From: Lutibacter sp. | GTDB lineage: Bacteria; Bacteroidota; Bacteroidia; Flavobacteriales; Flavobacteriaceae | Direction of reading: 5' to 3' | Assembly (NCBI GenBank): GCA_004195315.1 | Contig: SDWL01000036.1 | Location: 1-10,562 of the forward strand | DNA length: 10,562 nt | Shown here: in pieces, positions 6,998 through 10,562 of the stretch | Numbering within the stretch: the first letter of the stretch is position 1 | Layout: the number at the start of each line of letters is the position of its first letter | The notes under the pieces: generated by a model | Told to the model about the DNA's origin: nothing | The model's input: only the letters and a program-made list of their open reading frames with translations | Databases searched by the model: none | Translations under genes and position numbers: made by a program

Positions 6998-7549
6998 ATG
7001 AATACTGAAATTATACACGTTTGGAATGATATGAATGACCGATTAACTAATTTTGTTAATGAAAAGGTTAAGGATCCTGATCTTACAAAAGACATTGTTC
7101 AAGATGTTTTTTTAAAAGCATTTACAAAGTTTGATACGCTAAAGAATAAAGAGAAATTAGTATCTTGGATATATCAAATTACGAGAAACGAAATAATTTC
7201 CCACTTTAGAAAACTTAAATTCAATCAAGTTTTATCTTCCGATGATATTGAAGTAGAAGAATTCTCAGATGAAACACTTACATCAGAACTTACCGATTGT
7301 ATAAATCCATTTATAAATTCGCTTCCAGAAAAATACAAGCAAGCCATTATTTTAGCTGATATTGAAAATGTTTCGCAGAAACAAATAGCAGAACGGTTAA
7401 ACATCTCGTATTCAGGCGCTAAATCACGAGTACAAAGAGGACGAGAACTATTAAAATCTACCTACGAAGAGTGTTGTACAATATCTGCAGATGTTTATGG
7501 AGATGTTATTGATTATAAACGTAAAGACAGTAATAAAACTTGCAATTAA
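6998..7549 (+). CDS. sigZ: RNA polymerase sigma factor, SigZ-type ECF
   Basis: The 183-residue product is an extracytoplasmic-function sigma factor. Region 2 covers about residues 10-75, with DLTKDIVQDVFLKAF (28-42, core binding) and LVSWIYQITRNEIISHFRK (54-72, -10 recognition and melting). Region 4 covers about 103-155, with SLPEKYKQAIILADIE and a helix-turn-helix QKQIAERLNISYSGAKSRVQRG (two parts, 127-148) for -35 recognition. Past region 4 is a 28-residue tail with adjacent cysteines C159-C160 and YGDVIDYK (167-174), the pattern of SigZ-like proteins. Further cysteines are C101 and C182. No anti-sigma gene is adjacent; downstream genes are for cysteine synthesis. I infer that the cysteines may sense thiol, redox or metal state. 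The start follows a TATTTTTG box and keeps a normal family length. Confidence 0.92.
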   Translation: MNTEIIHVWNDMNDRLTNFVNEKVKDPDLTKDIVQDVFLKAFTKFDTLKNKEKLVSWIYQITRNEIISHFRKLKFNQVLSSDDIEVEEFSDETLTSELTDCINPFINSLPEKYKQAIILADIENVSQKQIAERLNISYSGAKSRVQRGRELLKSTYEECCTISADVYGDVIDYKRKDSNKTCN

Positions 7550-7552
7550 TTT

Positions 7553-7567
7553 TTTTTGCGTCTTTTT
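7553..7567 (+). promoter_or_regulatory. Third copy of the TTTTTGCGTCT element, upstream of serine acetyltransferase
   Basis: TTTTTGCGTCTTTTT lies just after the sigZ stop codon and 43 bases before the next start codon, identical over its whole length to the first copy upstream of sigZ. A 6-bp inverted repeat, CTATCT (7581-7586) and AGATAG (7603-7608), sits between it and the start codon. Shared position upstream of two genes suggests a common regulatory site; the T-tract could instead contribute to weak termination. Confidence 0.35.
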
Positions 7568-7610
7568 CTTAATCATGAGTCTATCTAATGTAAGAAATTA
7601 AGAGATAGCC

Positions 7611-8429
7611 ATGAATTTTAAAATATCAGATAACATTAGTAATTTTCGAAAAACACATACACTTGCTATAGACAAAACAGCTTTGGAAAATAGCATTAAT
7701 GACCTCTACCATGTTTTATTTCCTATATGCTTAAATGTGAAAAATACTAATTGTGATAATGCTTTAAAAATTATCTATGATATCCTTTTAACTAATCTTG
7801 AAAATTTAGAAACAGTTGAAAACCCTTTGGAAAAGGTAGATTATTTTTTTGATCAATTACCTAAATTACAAGAAATGCTATATGAAGATGCTAAAGCTTT
7901 TTATAATAACGATCCGTCTGCATACTCAATAGAAGAAGTTATTTTAAGTTATCCTGGTTTTTTTGCATTAGTAGTACATCGTTTAGCCAATACTTTATAT
8001 AAAATGAACATACCAATTATACCAAGACTTTGGTCAGAGTATGCGCATACTAAAGCTGGAATTGATATTAATCCTGGTGCTACCATAGGTAAACGCTTCT
8101 TTTTAGACCATGGCACCGGTATAGTTATTGGTGAAACATGTGTGATTGGTGATGATGTTAAAATATATCAAAATGTAACTTTAGGAGCACTTCATGTTAC
8201 TAAAGATATGCAAAGTAAAAAACGACACCCAACTATTGAAAATGATGTTATTATTTATTCTGGAGCAACAATTTTGGGTGGAGAGACTATTATTGGTCAC
8301 GATTCAACAATAGGAGGAAATGTATGGCTTACAAAAAGTGTAGAGCCGTTTTCACTTATCTATTATAACAGTCAATTAAAACATAAAAAAGCAAAAAATT
8401 ATTTGGAGCCTATTAACTTCGCAATATAG
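7611..8429 (+). CDS. cysE: Serine O-acetyltransferase (CysE/EpsC type)
   Basis: The 272-residue cytoplasmic enzyme makes O-acetylserine from serine and acetyl-CoA, the first step of cysteine synthesis. The N-terminal helical half (about 1-140) contains the family segment NNDPSAYSIEEVILSYPGFF (99-118). The C-terminal half is a left-handed beta-helix of hexapeptide repeats (about 148-245), with INPGATIGKRFFLDHGTGIVIGET in order. By alignment with E. coli CysE, D152 and H167 correspond to the catalytic D143 and H158, and RHP (205-207) to the acetyl-CoA loop. The C-terminus is LEPINFAI; a terminal isoleucine is what inserts into cysteine synthase in the known cysteine synthase complex, so complex formation is plausible. 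The ATG at 7611 lies 61 bases after sigZ. The next gene starts 7 bases after its stop and encodes the second pathway step, so the two are surely co-transcribed. Confidence 0.95.
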   Translation: MNFKISDNISNFRKTHTLAIDKTALENSINDLYHVLFPICLNVKNTNCDNALKIIYDILLTNLENLETVENPLEKVDYFFDQLPKLQEMLYEDAKAFYNNDPSAYSIEEVILSYPGFFALVVHRLANTLYKMNIPIIPRLWSEYAHTKAGIDINPGATIGKRFFLDHGTGIVIGETCVIGDDVKIYQNVTLGALHVTKDMQSKKRHPTIENDVIIYSGATILGGETIIGHDSTIGGNVWLTKSVEPFSLIYYNSQLKHKKAKNYLEPINFAI

Positions 8430-8436
8430 ATGTAAA

Positions 8437-9342
8437 ATGAAAGTAAATAATATAACACAAATTATTGGAAATACGCCGCATTTAAGATTAAATAAGTTAT
8501 TTCCTGACCACCAAGTGTGGATTAAATTAGAGCGTCAAAATCCTGGAGCAAGTATAAAAGACAGAATTGCATTAGCCATGATTGAAGCTGCTGAAAAGGA
8601 AGGCTCTTTAAAACCAAAAGGAACCATTATAGAACCTACCTCTGGAAATACAGGAATTGGAATTGCATTAGTAGGTGCAGCAAAAGGGTATCGAGTGATA
8701 CTTACAATGCCAGAATCTATGTCGATTGAACGAAGAAAAATAATTGAAGCCTATGGAGCAGAATTTGTTTTAACTCCTAAAGAAAAAGGAATGAAAGGAG
8801 CTATTGAAAGAGCAGATGAATTAGCAAAGGAAATTGATAATGCTATTGTTTTACAACAATTTAAAAATCCTGCTAATCCAGAGATTCATAGACAAACAAC
8901 CGCTAAAGAAATAATTTCTGATTTTGACACAGTAGATTACTTAATAACAGGAGTTGGAACAGGAGGGCACATTACTGGAGTTTCAGAGGTTTTGAAGCAC
9001 AACTATCCAAACTTAAAGACAATTGCTGTTGAGCCAGAGGGGTCTGCTGTAATTTCTGGTGAAAATGCTGGGCCTCATACTATTCAAGGTATAGGAGCTG
9101 GATTTATTCCTGAAAATTTAAATATAAAAACTTTGAATGAAACGATTCAAATTAATCAAACAGAAGCTTTTAAAATGGCTCAAAAAGTAGCCAAAACTGA
9201 AGGTCTTTTTGTAGGAATTTCTACAGGTGCTTCTTTAGCTGCTGTATCAAAAAAATTAAATGAAATCAGTCCTAATGAAATTGTTTTAACCTTTAATTAT
9301 GATACTGGGGAACGTTATTTGTCTGTTAAAGGTTTGTACTAA
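8437..9342 (+). CDS. cysK: O-acetylserine sulfhydrylase (cysteine synthase, PLP-dependent)
   Basis: The 301-residue enzyme converts O-acetylserine and sulfide to cysteine. It has the fold-type II PLP signature: IGNTP (10-14), GASIKDR (37-43) with K41 as the Schiff-base lysine, TSGNTG (68-73) for the substrate carboxylate, GVGTGGH (172-178) binding the PLP phosphate, and GISTGA (260-265) with S262 near the pyridine nitrogen. GPHTIQGIGAGFIPENL (212-228) is characteristic of CysK rather than CysM, although the length is closer to CysM, and database names in this phylum vary. It ends DTGERYLSVKGLY. It is complete, with every key residue present. It sits 7 bases after serine acetyltransferase, its pathway partner. 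No cystathionine beta-synthase extension is present. Confidence 0.95.
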   Translation: MKVNNITQIIGNTPHLRLNKLFPDHQVWIKLERQNPGASIKDRIALAMIEAAEKEGSLKPKGTIIEPTSGNTGIGIALVGAAKGYRVILTMPESMSIERRKIIEAYGAEFVLTPKEKGMKGAIERADELAKEIDNAIVLQQFKNPANPEIHRQTTAKEIISDFDTVDYLITGVGTGGHITGVSEVLKHNYPNLKTIAVEPEGSAVISGENAGPHTIQGIGAGFIPENLNIKTLNETIQINQTEAFKMAQKVAKTEGLFVGISTGASLAAVSKKLNEISPNEIVLTFNYDTGERYLSVKGLY

Positions 9343-9395
9343 ATCAAAAATGTTTTACATTTCAAAATCCAGATAAACACAAAATATTTAATACA

Positions 9396-10543
9396 ATGCA
9401 AAAAGACCTAACCACAGGTAATGAAACTGCTAAAATCATAAAATTAGCAATACCTATTATAGGTTCATCTTTTATGTTACTTGCTTATAATTTAATTGAT
9501 ATGTTATGGGTAGGTAGATTAGGAAGTGAGGCTGTTGCGGCAGTAGGAACATCAGGATTTTACCTTCATTTAGGTTGGGCGTTTGTTTCTATTATTATGA
9601 TGGGTATTGGAATTACAGTAGCTCAATTGCTTGGAAATAAAGACTATAAAAAAGCAAAGGAGGTATCTACTAACGGCTTAATCGGAGTGTTATTTCTAAC
9701 GTTAATTTTTGTTGGGCTAATCCAAGTTTTTTACAATCCTATAATTGGATTCTTTAATATGAATGCAAGGGTTGAGGGTTTAGCATTTGGTTATTTAAGG
9801 TGGTCTTCTGTTGGTCTAATATTGCTATTTACTTTTCAAGTATTTTCTAGAATAAGTAATTCTTATGGTGATTCAAAAACACCATTTCGAATAAGTTTAA
9901 TAGGAGTTATTTTAAATATTATTCTTGATCCAATATTTATTTTTACACTTGATTTAGGGGTTATTGGTGCTGCTTGGGCAAGTATTATGAGCCAATTAGT
10001 TGTAGTAACCATTTTCTGGGTAAAACGTGCTTCAACATTTTTAGTTAGTAAAAACGAAATCAAAATATCACTTCAACAAATTTTAGAGCTTGCAAAATTA
10101 GGTTTTCCTCCTTCGGTTCAATACATGATATTTTCAATAATAGCGATTGTCATGGCTAAAATTGTTTCAGGATTTGGTAGTGAAGCAATAGCAGCACAAA
10201 AAATTGGTCATCAAATTGAAGCTATCACTTTTATGACAATTGGCGGATTAAATAGCGCAATTCTATCTTATACAGGGCAAAATTACGGGGCAAAACTATT
10301 TGGAAGAGTTAGGAGAGGATATTGGGTAGGAATTCGATTATCTGTAATTATAGGAGTAATTATGACGGCATTATTTTTATTGTTTTCTACTGAATTGGTA
10401 GCGTTGTTTGTAAAAGATATCAAAACAATAAATATTGGTTCTAATTATTTAAAAATTGTAGGATTATCTCAAGTATTTATGTGTATTGAGATGATTGCTA
10501 CAGGAATCATAAATGGAATAGGGAAAACTCGTATTCCAGCTAG
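9396..10543 (+). CDS. MATE-family multidrug/Na+ efflux transporter, 3' end missing
   Basis: The frame opens at ATG 9396 and remains open to the contig edge. The native part gives 382 full codons (to 10541) plus two bases; family members are usually about 440-460 residues, so some 60-80 residues are missing. Everything after base 10543 is adapter. Features are a short cytoplasmic N-terminus, many hydrophobic helices (ten or more visible), and the MATE-type segments LIDMLWVGRLGSEAVAAVG (33-51), NSYGDSKTPFR (155-165), LGVIGAAWAS (187-196) and GQNYGA (294-299). The two homologous halves begin around residues 12 and 228. MATE proteins export drugs or metabolites with Na+ or H+; the substrate here is unknown. 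It starts 53 bases after the cysteine synthase gene, with only a weak AAATGT-TTT-ACATTT hairpin (9348-9362) between, so it may be read with the cysteine genes. Confidence 0.93.
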
Positions 10544-10562
10544 CTGTCTCTTATACACATCT
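10544..10562 (-). other. Nextera/Tn5 mosaic-end adapter, reverse complement (artefact)
   Basis: CTGTCTCTTATACACATCT is the exact reverse complement of bases 1-19. It is the adapter at the other end of a tagmented molecule. Translated in the MATE frame it would add a false SCLLYTS tail. Confidence 0.98.

Noticed and set aside
9348..9362. Hairpin AAATGT-TTT-ACATTT as a terminator after cysteine synthase
   Set aside because: The 6-bp stem is nearly all A/T and no T-tract follows, so efficient termination is unlikely.
9863..10063. A 66-codon open frame on the - strand
   Set aside because: It is antisense to the MATE transporter gene, which is continuous and recognisable across the region.
1..10562. 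A composite transposon with 19-bp terminal inverted repeats
   Set aside because: The repeats are the engineered mosaic end used in library preparation, sit at the exact ends of the sequence, and no transposase gene lies between them.

Overview
The window reads as one fragment of a low-GC (roughly one third G+C) member of the Bacteroidota, most likely a Flavobacteriaceae-type bacterium. Signs are the strong A/T codon bias, tight operons with A-rich gaps and no clear Shine-Dalgarno sites before the genes, TAnnTTTG-like promoter elements, and proteins of flavobacterial character (a SigZ-type sigma factor, a His-rich lipoprotein, a heavy-metal RND system with a lipoprotein adaptor). The species cannot be named. 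The first and last 19 bases are the Tn5/Nextera mosaic end in inverted orientation. They are library adapter, so native sequence is 20-10543 and both ends are artificial breaks.

Left part, 33-6638, all on +: a heavy-metal efflux operon. Order: His-rich small membrane or secreted protein of unknown function, TolC-family outer-membrane channel, small His-rich lipoprotein, periplasmic adaptor (CzcB-like, lipoprotein, with an extra N-terminal domain and His-rich ends), and a 1028-residue CzcA/CusA-type RND pump. The last four are separated by only 11-19 bases. Together they would form a tripartite proton-driven pump spanning both membranes, with histidine-rich proteins as probable periplasmic metal binders. 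The exact metal is not proven. The histidine clusters favour divalent cations such as Zn, Co, Ni or Cd. A strong hairpin-plus-T-tract terminator closes the operon at 6660-6698.

Middle, 6639-6997: 359 bases without a convincing gene. It holds the terminator, two back-to-back perfect 10-bp hairpins resembling a dispersed palindromic repeat, an imperfect hairpin, and two copies of a TTTTTGCGTCT element just before the next gene.

Right part, 6998-10543, all on +: a SigZ-type ECF sigma factor with a cysteine-containing C-terminal tail, then serine O-acetyltransferase and cysteine synthase seven bases apart (the two steps from serine to cysteine), then a MATE-family efflux transporter cut off by the contig end after 382 residues. 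A third copy of the TTTTTGCGTCT element lies between the sigma gene and the acetyltransferase gene, so the sigma factor may control itself and cysteine synthesis. That link is an inference. No phage, CRISPR array, RNA gene, insertion sequence or intact novel defence system was seen. The least-explained items are the two small His-rich proteins, the linkage of sigZ to the cysteine genes, and the structured 6.7-7.0 kb gap.
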